From contig JAGCBH010000042.1 in assembly GCA_017652265.1 (NCBI GenBank), forward strand, positions 1-58,076: DNA of 58,076 nucleotides. The letters run 5' to 3'. A program made the translations under genes and the position numbers. This stretch comes from a bacterium (GTDB taxonomy: Bacteria; Cyanobacteriota; Vampirovibrionia; Gastranaerophilales; Gastranaerophilaceae). Numbering within the stretch: the first letter of the stretch is position 1; each line of letters begins with the position of its first letter. Positions 38,674 through 46,980 of this stretch are shown piece after piece. The notes under the pieces are model-generated. The model made no database searches. It was not told the origin of the DNA and worked only from the letters and a program-made list of their open reading frames with translations.

Positions 38674-39594
38674 CTACATTTTGCCTTTTATTTTTAATTT
38701 TTTAACAAGTCTTACACGGCAATCTGCAAAATCTGTACATCTTGCTGACCTTGTAATTGCAGCTCCGCCGTCTCCGACATTACAATAAGTACCGCTTACA
38801 TAACCGGCAAGGCACGCTGCACGAGCAAAAGAAACTCCTCTGCCCTGATCGTTCGGATGAGTATCATCCGGAGTCAAAATAAGTAATTTATTTGAGTCCG
38901 CATCAGTATAAACAACATCAAAAGTCATCAGGCTTGGATTTCCTCCGGCATCAAATTCTAAGCCGTTATACCCTCTAACACCTGTTACTTGTCCCCATTC
39001 AGGTATAACCATACCTGAAGAAGAAATGTAAAATGGCATTACATCGTAAAAAGGTCTGTTTGGTCCTTTATCCTGCCCGTCTATATCAACCCAGAAAAGA
39101 CAGCCCTGAATACCTGCTGTCGGGGAATATCTTGCAGTTGCTTTAGCGACATTTGTTGTAGCGTTTGAGCATTCCAAAGGATTTGAGGCATTTGTATCGT
39201 TAAAATTAATGTGAGTATTGTTATTTTCTGTACTATATGTCGGTGCTGCTATAAATTGTATACCGTTCGCAATTCTGCCTGCGCAGTGTGTATTATTTCC
39301 GAATCTGTGGTTCAACAAAACTCTGGCAGCAGTACATAAATTATTCATACGAAGAAGAACACAACTATGACCGTTGCAAGAGCCCGTTTGAGTGAAATTA
39401 TTGTTTTCTTCAAGGATAATTGTATCAACAAGCTTAACAAGATTTTGATACGTAGAATAATACATATATTCTCGGGAATGGTCATTTCTGTTTTTCAAGA
39501 ATGAAATACATATTGTTCCGATAATTGCTATGACTATCATCGCAACAAATACTTCCGTAAGTGTAAAAGCTTTAAATTTCTTTTTTTCAAACAT
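38674..39594 (-). CDS. Type IV pilin-like protein (306 aa)
   Basis: The N-terminus KKKFKAFTLTEVFVAMIVIA is a type III (prepilin) signal: short basic leader, cleavage before Phe, Glu at position +5, then a hydrophobic helix of ~20 residues. The body is Asn/Cys-rich (CNGHSCVLLRMNNLC) and unrelated to standard major pilins. It may be a minor pilin or pseudopilin with a disulfide-stabilised head. GGAG precedes the ATG. It follows the transketolase fragment and precedes YhcH. Confidence 0.82.
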   Translation of the reverse strand: MFEKKKFKAFTLTEVFVAMIVIAIIGTICISFLKNRNDHSREYMYYSTYQNLVKLVDTIILEENNNFTQTGSCNGHSCVLLRMNNLCTAARVLLNHRFGNNTHCAGRIANGIQFIAAPTYSTENNNTHINFNDTNASNPLECSNATTNVAKATARYSPTAGIQGCLFWVDIDGQDKGPNRPFYDVMPFYISSSGMVIPEWGQVTGVRGYNGLEFDAGGNPSLMTFDVVYTDADSNKLLILTPDDTHPNDQGRGVSFARAACLAGYVSGTYCNVGDGGAAITRSARCTDFADCRVRLVKKLKIKGKM

Positions 39595-39606
39595 CGGTAA
39601 CTCCTT

Positions 39607-40434
39607 TTATATCATTAATTCTTTCATTGCATTATTAAATTCTTCATCATTTGGCGCTTTTCCATGCCAGCCGGCGTTGTTTTCCATAAACGAAACTCCT
39701 TTGCCTTTAACTGTATTCGCAATTATCGCAACAGGCATTTTTTTATTTTTTGCTTTTTCTATTGCATCATATATCTCATTAATATTATGCCCGTCAATTT
39801 CTATTGTAAACCAGTTAAAAGCTTCAAGCTTTGATTTCAGATTATCCAAAGGTTTGATATTTTCGGTACAACCGTCAATCTGGAGCCTGTTACGATCTAT
39901 TATAGCAATCAAATTATCCGCCTGAATACCGGCGCCATGCATAAAACCTTCCCAAACACTGCCTTCCTGAAGTTCTCCGTCTCCCAGAAGAACAAAAACT
40001 TTTGCAGGATTATTGTTTAACTTTAATGCGGAGGATATTCCGCAGGCAATTGATAACCCTTGACCTAATGAACCTGTCGGGACTTCCACACCAGCGCACA
40101 ATTTTGTCGGATGTCCCTGTAGGCGGCTTTTAAATTTTCTGAAAGTCATCAACTCTGTTTCACCAATATAGCCGACTTGGGATAAAACAGAATAAAAAAC
40201 GGCACTTGCATGACCTTTGGAAAGAACAAATCTGTCACGCATTTCATAATTCGGATCATTTTTGCATTTTGGAGCAAGCTTCATACATTTGTGAAAAAGT
40301 ACTGTCATAATCTCAACTGACGAAAACGCACCGCCAATATGTCCTGAAGCAGCGTTATGAACCATTTTTAAGATATTTATTCTGTTTTTTCTGCATAATT
40401 CTTTGAGTTCCGAAACTTCTTTATTTGTTAACAT
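39607..40434 (-). CDS. Transketolase, N-terminal (thiamine-diphosphate) subunit
   Basis: The 275-aa product contains MVHNAASGHIGGAFSSVEIM, LSKGHASAVFYSVLSQVG, GSLGQGLSIACGI and LLGDGELQEGSVWEGFMHG (the thiamine diphosphate/Mg motif GDG-x(~25)-NN-like region), matching split transketolases. The C-terminal subunit normally follows but is absent here; a pilin-like gene follows instead. It overlaps the WecG/TagA gene by 7 bp. Confidence 0.9.
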   Translation of the reverse strand: MLTNKEVSELKELCRKNRINILKMVHNAASGHIGGAFSSVEIMTVLFHKCMKLAPKCKNDPNYEMRDRFVLSKGHASAVFYSVLSQVGYIGETELMTFRKFKSRLQGHPTKLCAGVEVPTGSLGQGLSIACGISSALKLNNNPAKVFVLLGDGELQEGSVWEGFMHGAGIQADNLIAIIDRNRLQIDGCTENIKPLDNLKSKLEAFNWFTIEIDGHNINEIYDAIEKAKNKKMPVAIIANTVKGKGVSFMENNAGWHGKAPNDEEFNNAMKELMI

Positions 40435-41147
40435 CCAAATATCCTTTCTTTTAAAACTTTTAAAACAAACATCGGCAGAACAGGGAATATTCTTTTAAAT
40501 CTTGACGGCTCTTTCAAAGTTCTGTAAAGCCACTCAAAGCCTGTTTTCTGCCATATTTCAGGCGCACGTCTGACTAAACCCGCCCAAACATCAAAACTAC
40601 CTCCGACACCGATAAACAGTGTTTCAGGCATATGAGATTTTATTTCAAAAATAAATTCTTCCTGCTTAGGTGAACCCAAAGCCACAAGAACTAATTTCGC
40701 ACCCGAATTAACCAAATCAGCCTTTACTTTTTCCTTATCCGTAAAATATCCGTTTTGGGAATAGACTATGTTAAGGCCGCTAAATTCCTTTTTGAGATTA
40801 TTACAGGCAGTTTCTATTACCTCTTGTTTTGCTCCGATAAGCGCTACCGGCAGTTTTTCCGATGCAAATTTTTTAATCATTGAATAAGCAAATTCTATCC
40901 CTGCAATTCTGTGAATATTTTTTTTACCAAGAATTTTTAAACCGATTTTTACACCGATACCATCAGGAATTACAAGCTGCGCATTTTGTATAATATTTTT
41001 GAAATCCTTATTCTTATTTGCAGACATAACCATTTCAGGGTTCAACGTTACAACTTGACCTCTGTTTTCAAAAGCGTACTCAACAGCCTCATCAAGTTTT
41101 AACGTATCAATATTTATCCCTTGTAAACTCTCTGTCTTTCTTTCCAT
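40428..41147 (-). CDS. WecG/TagA/CpsF-family glycosyltransferase
   Basis: The 239-aa product contains LNPEMVMSANKNKDFKNII, IPDGIGVKIGLKILG (catalytic region) and LVALGSPKQEEFIFE, the conserved motifs of family GT26. Members transfer N-acetylmannosamine or a related sugar onto lipid-linked intermediates for teichoic acid, enterobacterial common antigen or capsule. The acceptor here is unknown. The likely message is leaderless (TATAAT 6 nt before the ATG). It is coupled to the transketolase gene by overlap. Confidence 0.93.
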   Translation of the reverse strand: MERKTESLQGINIDTLKLDEAVEYAFENRGQVVTLNPEMVMSANKNKDFKNIIQNAQLVIPDGIGVKIGLKILGKKNIHRIAGIEFAYSMIKKFASEKLPVALIGAKQEVIETACNNLKKEFSGLNIVYSQNGYFTDKEKVKADLVNSGAKLVLVALGSPKQEEFIFEIKSHMPETLFIGVGGSFDVWAGLVRRAPEIWQKTGFEWLYRTLKEPSRFKRIFPVLPMFVLKVLKERIFGC

Positions 41148-41153
41148 ATAATC

Positions 41154-41182
41154 ATTATAAAATATTTTTTATAATTGGTAAA
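41154..41182 (-). promoter_or_regulatory. Promoter of the WecG/TagA operon, leaderless
   Basis: TTTACC (41177-41182), a 17-nt spacer and a perfect TATAAT (41154-41159) lie 6 nt from the ATG at 41147. No ribosome binding site is present. Confidence 0.65.
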
Positions 41183-41185
41183 CTG

Positions 41186-42220
41186 TTATTTAAGCGCATT
41201 TACCATTTTGTAAAGATATTTATCTCCCGCATTATGCTGTAAACCTTTAGGAATGAATATTTCAGTATATCTGTCTATCGCAAATCTGTCCGTCATACCT
41301 GAAATATAATCGGTAACAACAGTATTGAGTGTTTTTTCATCCAGTTCGTTTTTAAGTAAATTTTTGTAATAATTAAACAGTTCTTCAATAAGAAGTGATG
41401 CCTTTTTTTCTTCCTGTTTGGCAGGACAGTCCGTATAAACATTTTTGAACATCCACTCTCTCAATTTTGAAGTATAATCCCAGCATTCTGCACTCATGGA
41501 TATTTCAGGTTTATTTTGAGAATTAAAAATTATATCTGAAATCATTTTATCAAGTCTTTTGGATGATACCGAAGTAAAGTATCTTATACAGTCTTTAGGC
41601 AAATCCTCTTCCGCTATAACTCCTGCACTAACGGAATCCTGAATATCGTGATTAATATAAGCAATTTTATCCGCCAGCTGAACAACCTGCGCTTCCGGCG
41701 TCAACGGCTTATAACCCCAGGAATGTGTTAAAATACCGTCAACCGTTTCCTGGCAAAGATTTAAATCTTCAATAACTTCAACAACCCTCACACTTTGAAC
41801 ATTATGTTTAAAGCCGTCAGGTAAAAGTTTATTTAAAACATTCTCTCCGCAATGCCCAAACGGTGTATGACCAAGATCATGGCCAAGCGCAATAGCTTCC
41901 GTTAAATCTTCATTTAACATTAATGCGCGCGCCATCGTTCTTGCAATTTGAGAAACTTCAAGTGTATGAGTAAGACGCGTTCTGAAATGATCATCGTAAG
42001 GTGATAAAAAGACCTGTGTTTTGTGTTTCAGACGGCGAAACGATTTGCAATGCAGAATTCTGTCTCTGTCACGCTGAAAACAAGTTCTGAAAGGACATTC
42101 TTCTATTGCCCGTTTGCGCCCTTTGGATAATCTGCTTTTGGTAGCAAATTCACTCAACGTGTTAAATTCACGTTCTTCAAGAGTTTCCCTGATACCGTTA
42201 TCAATTACGTTCTTTTTCAT
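41186..42220 (-). CDS. dgt: Deoxyguanosinetriphosphate triphosphohydrolase-like protein
   Basis: This 344-aa HD-domain phosphohydrolase probably removes triphosphate from dNTPs. FRRLKHKTQVF leads to RTRLTHTLEVSQIARTMARAL (H of the HD motif) and AIALGHDLGHTPFGHCGE (the paired HD), then DKIAYINHDIQDSV and the C-terminal helical part. It matches the short dGTPase-like family. The -10 box (TATTCT) lies 6 nt before the ATG, so a leaderless mRNA is likely. Confidence 0.92.
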   Translation of the reverse strand: MKKNVIDNGIRETLEEREFNTLSEFATKSRLSKGRKRAIEECPFRTCFQRDRDRILHCKSFRRLKHKTQVFLSPYDDHFRTRLTHTLEVSQIARTMARALMLNEDLTEAIALGHDLGHTPFGHCGENVLNKLLPDGFKHNVQSVRVVEVIEDLNLCQETVDGILTHSWGYKPLTPEAQVVQLADKIAYINHDIQDSVSAGVIAEEDLPKDCIRYFTSVSSKRLDKMISDIIFNSQNKPEISMSAECWDYTSKLREWMFKNVYTDCPAKQEEKKASLLIEELFNYYKNLLKNELDEKTLNTVVTDYISGMTDRFAIDRYTEIFIPKGLQHNAGDKYLYKMVNALK

Positions 42221-42226
42221 AAACCA

Positions 42227-42255
42227 AGAATAACCGAAATTTGAAAAAAGGGCAA
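42227..42255 (-). promoter_or_regulatory. Promoter of dgt, leaderless
   Basis: TTGCCC (42250-42255), a 17-nt spacer and TATTCT (42227-42232), 6 nt from the ATG at 42220. Confidence 0.55.
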
Positions 42256-42269
42256 TATTATTTTTATAC

Positions 42270-42298
42270 TTGAAAAAAGCAAAATGAGTGGTTATAAT
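42270..42298 (+). promoter_or_regulatory. Promoter of the 315-aa pilin-like gene
   Basis: TTGAAA (42270-42275), a 17-nt spacer and TATAAT (42293-42298). The GAGAGG ribosome binding site follows 17 nt later. Confidence 0.7.
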
Positions 42299-42323
42299 AA
42301 AACCTATATGAAAGAGAGGTTAT

Positions 42324-43271
42324 ATGAAAAATCATAAGGCATTTACTATTGCGGAAGTTCTGATTGCTTTAGGTATAATCGGTGTAGTAGCAATGGCAGT
42401 TTTACCGGCATTACAGGGTAATATTGATGAACGAAAATGGACGGCACAAAAACAGGCTTTATACAGCAGAATAGCACAGGCAGTAAGCACAATGCCGGGA
42501 TTAAACGGTTTTGGAGTATCAATTGATAATCCGAATGAAACAAAAAATATGGCCGCCGTAACCTTCCTTAATGAATTTAAAAATTACTATAAAATAAATA
42601 ATATTTGTGAATACAACAACATACCCGATTGCGATATCCGTTTCAGTAACGGTTCATTAAATAACATTACGAATATACCGGGGACAATGATAAATATATC
42701 CGTAAAAAGTATTAACGAATACTTGACAGCTAACGACGTAGAACTGGCTGATAACAACGCAAACGGAATAAAACCCGCAGCTTTTGAAGCTATGAGCGGA
42801 GAAAAAATTCTTGTATTTTATAATCCGTATTGTATGGTTAACCCTATAAAAGAAAATCCTGACGATTCGCAATATATGTATAATAAAGTTTGCGTCAATT
42901 TCATTTATGACTTAAACGGCACAAAGATGCCTAATGCTGTCGGAAAGGATATTGGGATTATAACAGCACTTTACGCAGTTGACAGTGTTGTTGTTGCGCC
43001 TATGGCGGTAAACGGAAACATAGGAAACCAAAAATATGCTGAAGCTATGCTTGCTTGCCCGAACAAAGATGAAAGCACCAGATTGCCGAATTTGGAAGAA
43101 GCTATTGCATTGAAATACAACTATAAACTGTTTAGTGAAGATACCTCTTCTTCGGAATTCTGGACTAATTCTTTTGCCCCGAACAATAAAGCCTGGGCTT
43201 ATGATAATGAAGGTTCTTACTATGCAGCCGATAAGACAGATAACAAAACTGCATGGTGCGTAAAACAATAA
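42324..43271 (+). CDS. Type IV pilin-like protein (315 aa)
   Basis: MKNHKAFTIAEVLIALGIIG is a clear prepilin signal: cleavage after Ala, then FTIAE with the +5 Glu and a hydrophobic helix (VAMAVLPALQGN). The head domain is Asn-rich with paired Cys (NICEYNNIPDCDIR) and a large C-terminal part ending in KTAWCVKQ. This form is common in multi-pilin genomes of gut Melainabacteria, to my knowledge. Its partner ATPases and PilC are not in the window. It has its own promoter and terminator. Confidence 0.85.
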   Translation: MKNHKAFTIAEVLIALGIIGVVAMAVLPALQGNIDERKWTAQKQALYSRIAQAVSTMPGLNGFGVSIDNPNETKNMAAVTFLNEFKNYYKINNICEYNNIPDCDIRFSNGSLNNITNIPGTMINISVKSINEYLTANDVELADNNANGIKPAAFEAMSGEKILVFYNPYCMVNPIKENPDDSQYMYNKVCVNFIYDLNGTKMPNAVGKDIGIITALYAVDSVVVAPMAVNGNIGNQKYAEAMLACPNKDESTRLPNLEEAIALKYNYKLFSEDTSSSEFWTNSFAPNNKAWAYDNEGSYYAADKTDNKTAWCVKQ

Positions 43272-43299
43272 ACACCTGCATTATAAACATTTGTTAAAT

Positions 43300-43325
43300 A
43301 CAAACTTTACAAGGTTTGTGTTTTT
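43300..43325 (+). terminator. Terminator after the pilin-like gene
   Basis: ACAAACTTT and AGGTTTGT pair (one G-U) around a short loop and are followed by TTTTT. Confidence 0.6.
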
Positions 43326-43362
43326 GGATAAAATCAATATAAACGGTCGTTAAGGAGAGAAA

Positions 43363-44082
43363 ATGTCTGAATTAAAATATAAAAGGATTTTGCTGAAAAT
43401 AAGCGGAGAGGCACTTTTAGGCAAGCAGGAATTTGGTATTGACCACAATACGGTTGTTAAAGTTGCCAATGAAATAAAAAACGCACTCGCATTGGGAGCT
43501 GAAATCGCAGTTGTCATAGGCGGCGGGAATATCTTCAGAGGTGTCAAAAACAGCGAAAAACTTGGTATGGACAGAGCTTCCGGCGATTATGTGGGTATGC
43601 TTGCAACGGTTATGAACGCTATTGCACTTCAAAGTGCGTTAAATCAGGAAAAAATACCTTGCCGTGTTCAAAGCGCAATTAGCATGAACCAAATCGCAGA
43701 ACCATACATCCGCCACAGAGCAATAAGACATCTTGAAAAAGGGCGTGTTGTTATTTTTGCAGGCGGTACAGGAAATCCTTTCTTTACAACCGATACGGCA
43801 GCAGCACTCAGAGCATCCGAAATCAACGCTCAAGCAATGCTTATGGCAAAACACGGAGTTGACGGCGTTTACACTGATGATCCAAGAACAAATCCGAATG
43901 CAAAAAAAATAGATAGTATGGCCTATGATGAAATAATAAAGAATAATCTTAAAGTTATGGATACATCAGCATGCGATTTATGCAAACAAAACCAAATACC
44001 TATTATCGTTTTTGATTTTGATTTAAAAGACGGCATAAGCAAAGTGTTGACAGGTGAAAAAATCGGAACAGAAGTAAAATAG
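43363..44082 (+). CDS. pyrH: UMP kinase
   Basis: The 239-aa product opens YKRILLKISGEALLGKQEFG and contains IAVVIGGGNIFRG, RASGDYVGMLATVMNA, IFAGGTGNPFFTTDTAA and DGVYTDDPRTN, all PyrH signatures. It phosphorylates UMP to UDP. A TAAGGAG ribosome binding site precedes it. It heads the conserved pyrH-frr-cdsA cluster. Confidence 0.97.
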   Translation: MSELKYKRILLKISGEALLGKQEFGIDHNTVVKVANEIKNALALGAEIAVVIGGGNIFRGVKNSEKLGMDRASGDYVGMLATVMNAIALQSALNQEKIPCRVQSAISMNQIAEPYIRHRAIRHLEKGRVVIFAGGTGNPFFTTDTAAALRASEINAQAMLMAKHGVDGVYTDDPRTNPNAKKIDSMAYDEIIKNNLKVMDTSACDLCKQNQIPIIVFDFDLKDGISKVLTGEKIGTEVK

Positions 44083-44106
44083 ATTTATATTTATAAGGAG
44101 AATAAT

Positions 44107-44673
44107 ATGTCAGAAGCAATTGAAGAATTATTTTTATTTGGTGAAGAAAAAATGGAAAAAGCCATTGCACAGTTGCACAGAGAGTTTGCAAGCGTCCGTT
44201 CAAACCGTGCAAACCCTATGATTTTGGATAAAGTTGTTGTTGAATATTATGGTGCACCAACACCTTTGAGACAAATGTCTCAGGTAACTGTTCAAGACGG
44301 TACTACTCTTGTTATTACACCTTACGATAAAACAATTCTGAAAGAAATTGAGAAAGCAATAATTAAAGCGGAAATCGGTATTACTCCAAACAGCGACGGT
44401 TTCTGTATTCGTTTGAACTTCCCGCCTATGACGGAGGAAAGACGCCGAGAAGCTGCAAAAGAAGTTAAAAGAATCGGTGAAGAAACAAAAGTTGCCGTTC
44501 GTAACGCAAGACGAGATATGACAGACGACCTTAAAAAAATTGAGAAAGATGAAAATTTACCTGAAGATATGGTAAAAGATACTCAGGACAAAATTCAGAA
44601 ATTAACTGACAAATATACCGGTATCATTGATACGGAAGTTTCTAATAAAGAAAAAGAGGTTATGACTGTATAA
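44107..44673 (+). CDS. frr: Ribosome recycling factor
   Basis: The 188-aa product has VRSNRANPMILDKVVVEYYG, LRQMSQVTVQDGTTLVI, GFCIRLNFPPMTEERRREAA and VRNARRDMTDDLKKIEKDEN, typical of RRF. It splits terminated ribosomes together with EF-G. It sits 24 bp after pyrH with AAGGAG, and its stop overlaps the cdsA start (TAATG). Confidence 0.97.
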   Translation: MSEAIEELFLFGEEKMEKAIAQLHREFASVRSNRANPMILDKVVVEYYGAPTPLRQMSQVTVQDGTTLVITPYDKTILKEIEKAIIKAEIGITPNSDGFCIRLNFPPMTEERRREAAKEVKRIGEETKVAVRNARRDMTDDLKKIEKDENLPEDMVKDTQDKIQKLTDKYTGIIDTEVSNKEKEVMTV

Positions 44674-45548
44674 TGTTTGAGAATTTCTTGGGATGGAGTA
44701 AAAATGCAACAAGAATGCTGACGGGATTTGCCTTCGGTGTTGTTGCCGTATTCCCGATTTTATGGGGCGGGCTTTGGCTTGTAGCTATGGTCTTTACATT
44801 TATGAGCCTTTGTTCAAGAGAATATGTCAAAATGCTTGAACACAAAGGTTTTTATCCAAGCCTTAAGATAATAATTTTTTCAAACTTGATATTTGCAACA
44901 GTTGCTTATATGAAACGGTTTGATCTTGTATCAATTGCTCTTACTATTTGTGCTTTGAGTGCCTTTTTGTGGGTGCTGTTCCGAGGGCGGCAGCCGTATA
45001 TAGCAAATGTTGCAACAACAATTTTGGGTGTTGTATATTGCGGGTGGTTTCCTCTGCACTTGGTATTTTTAAGAGATTTAAGTTCCTCTGTTTATACAAG
45101 CGGATTAGGCTTTGTAATAATGATGGTTACCTGCGTAATTTTAACCGATGCGGGATGTTATTATGTCGGATGTAAATTCGGCAAACATAAACTTGCACCC
45201 GTTATAAGCCCTAATAAAACCTGGGAAGGTTCTATCGGCGGAGGTGTTTGTTCAATACTTGGCGCGTTAGTCGTGAGTTTGGCAATTAATCTGCCTTGGT
45301 ATCTTGCGATTTCGGCAGGTTTACTTTGTACTGTGTGCGCACAAATCGGTGATTTGTGTGAATCTTTAATTAAACGTGATGCCGGAGTTAAGGATTCAGG
45401 GCATAATCTTCCGGGCCATGGCGGATTTTTAGACAGAGTAGATAGCTTCGTTCTGACGATACCGGTTATGTTTTATTTTACAAAATGGTTTATTATGAAT
45501 GATAATGCCGTTCCGGCTATTATTGAATTTTTTAAAAACTTATTTTAA
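44673..45548 (+). CDS. cdsA: Phosphatidate cytidylyltransferase
   Basis: This 291-aa membrane enzyme makes CDP-diacylglycerol, the precursor of phosphatidylglycerol and related lipids. Several hydrophobic helices precede the signature ISPNKTWEGSIGGGVCS and RDAGVKDSGHNLPGHGGFLD. It is coupled to frr by a 1-bp overlap. Confidence 0.94.
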   Translation: MFENFLGWSKNATRMLTGFAFGVVAVFPILWGGLWLVAMVFTFMSLCSREYVKMLEHKGFYPSLKIIIFSNLIFATVAYMKRFDLVSIALTICALSAFLWVLFRGRQPYIANVATTILGVVYCGWFPLHLVFLRDLSSSVYTSGLGFVIMMVTCVILTDAGCYYVGCKFGKHKLAPVISPNKTWEGSIGGGVCSILGALVVSLAINLPWYLAISAGLLCTVCAQIGDLCESLIKRDAGVKDSGHNLPGHGGFLDRVDSFVLTIPVMFYFTKWFIMNDNAVPAIIEFFKNLF

Positions 45549-45656
45549 ATATTAAATTTTATTAATTTTTCACTCTTTTATAGCATTTTTTCTTTAAAAA
45601 AATACTTTATAAAAACATAAGAGTTTTATTGAGTATTTAAAAAGAAAGGATTTTTT

Positions 45657-46130
45657 ATGAGTGGAGAGATACACAGCGTTCAATTTTACGAAATTATCGC
45701 AAAGTCTAAAGCAGACGGTAATCACAATGGCGTAATAGATAAAAACGAAGAATCATTATATAACGCCTGGATGCAATATTTTAACAGAGACAGTAATCCT
45801 GAAATTACCGAAGAAGATGTTGCTATATACAGGCAGGAAGCAACTTATACAGATGACGAAAAAAACATCTTAAAAGAGGAATATAGTCTAATGGCAAGAG
45901 ATAATTTAACTTATGAAGAATCAAGAAAATTATCTGAATTAGACGATAAAATTGACCTTTTAAAAAGACATGAAGTTAACAGTTTTTCAGCAAAAGCGGA
46001 AACAGCCATTGAATATATGAGAGCCTTGGAAGCTGCCGGTAAGCTTGACGAACTGGGTATCAGCGCTAAAGACATCAGGGCATACGAAGAAGCCTATGAA
46101 AAAGAATATAAAATGGATTTTATGGGCTAA
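45657..46130 (+). CDS. EF-hand-like calcium-binding protein, paralogue A
   Basis: The 157-aa acidic helical product has an EF-hand or dockerin-like loop, KADGNHNGVIDKNEESL (D-x-N-x-N-G-x-I-x-x-x-E), near residues 18-32, and a second weak loop NRDSNPEITEEDV. The opening SGEIHSVQFYEIIAKSKA closely parallels paralogue B. AAGAAAGGATT precedes the ATG. No signal peptide is visible, so binding would be cytoplasmic. The role is unknown. Confidence 0.65.
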   Translation: MSGEIHSVQFYEIIAKSKADGNHNGVIDKNEESLYNAWMQYFNRDSNPEITEEDVAIYRQEATYTDDEKNILKEEYSLMARDNLTYEESRKLSELDDKIDLLKRHEVNSFSAKAETAIEYMRALEAAGKLDELGISAKDIRAYEEAYEKEYKMDFMG

Positions 46131-46184
46131 TACAACATTAAAATTTTGCAGGTTGTACTTAAACATAACAAAGAAAGGATTTTT

Positions 46185-46661
46185 ATGAGCGGAAACAATA
46201 TACATAGCGTATCATTTTATCGCATGATGGCACAAGCAAAAGCTGACCTGGATAAAAATGGTGAAATTAATGGTGAAGAAGAACAGAGTTTATTCAATAA
46301 TTACCTTCAAAACTTTGAAAGAGACGGTAAAGATGGCCTCACCGAAGAAGATGTTACTCTATACAGTAAGGAAGTAACCTTTACAGATGAAGAAAAAGAA
46401 GCCATGCGCCAAATGGATGAAATAATGGCAAAAGATCAATTAACCGATGAAGATAAGACAACTTTACTTGCCTTGTCTGATAAAATAGATTTTAACAAAA
46501 AAGGTAAAACGAATTTATTTGTAGTAAACGTTATAAAAACAGTTATGTATTTAGGCGAATTAATGAAAAATGGTAATTTTACAAAAACAGGATTAAGCGT
46601 TGAAGATGTTGAAGGATATCAAAATTCCTACCGAGAACAATATAAAGAACTTCTGAATTAA
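46185..46661 (+). CDS. EF-hand-like calcium-binding protein, paralogue B
   Basis: The start at 46185 is taken because AAAGAAAGGATT, the same ribosome binding site as paralogue A, lies just upstream. The 158-aa product opens SGNNIHSVSFYRMMAQAKAD and has loops ADLDKNGEINGEEEQS and ERDGKDGLTEEDVTLYS, both with Asp/Asn/Gly positions of an EF-hand. It is a tandem duplicate of paralogue A, with clear divergence. A terminator follows. Confidence 0.65.
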   Translation: MSGNNIHSVSFYRMMAQAKADLDKNGEINGEEEQSLFNNYLQNFERDGKDGLTEEDVTLYSKEVTFTDEEKEAMRQMDEIMAKDQLTDEDKTTLLALSDKIDFNKKGKTNLFVVNVIKTVMYLGELMKNGNFTKTGLSVEDVEGYQNSYREQYKELLN

Positions 46662-46674
46662 TAAATAAGTTCTA

Positions 46675-46710
46675 AAAATCGGACAGTATAATTACTGTCC
46701 GATTTTTTAT
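46675..46710. terminator. Terminator between paralogue B and the 51-aa gene
   Basis: AAATCGGACAGTA pairs with TTACTGTCCGATTT, with T-runs on both strands. Confidence 0.9.
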
Positions 46711-46724
46711 GCAAAAAACGAAAG

Positions 46725-46880
46725 TTATCGTTTAAGGATGTCAGAGAATTTTATATCCTTATTCGCAGATTTTGAAGGTTTTTCGGCACAGGATTTGGAT
46801 AACGAACTTAATCCTACATTTTCGTTATTTGAAAACACATTTACAAAAAATTGCTTTATAGCGGATAAACATTTACTCAT
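46725..46880 (-). CDS. 51-aa basic micro-protein
   Basis: The minus-strand frame has an excellent ribosome binding site (GAGGTG 6 nt before the ATG) and reads MSKCLSAIKQFFVNVFSNNE followed by a Ser/Lys-rich segment ending KFSDILKR. An amphipathic N-terminal helix (SAIKQFFVNVF) is visible. The plus-strand frame over the same DNA lacks a ribosome binding site, so I prefer this one. Function is unknown. Confidence 0.55.
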   Translation of the reverse strand: MSKCLSAIKQFFVNVFSNNENVGLSSLSKSCAEKPSKSANKDIKFSDILKR

Positions 46881-46980
46881 AAATTTCACCTCACATTGTT
46901 ATTATTCCCTGAAATTTAGGTAAAACATTAATATTTATGTTATATTACAGGTGGTAAAGAAAAAGAAGTAAAATTTTAAA

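Noticed and set aside
46738-46923. 61-codon plus-strand ORF
   Set aside because: There is no ribosome binding site at usable spacing, and the opposite-strand 51-aa frame has a strong one; I treat the plus-strand frame as a shadow.
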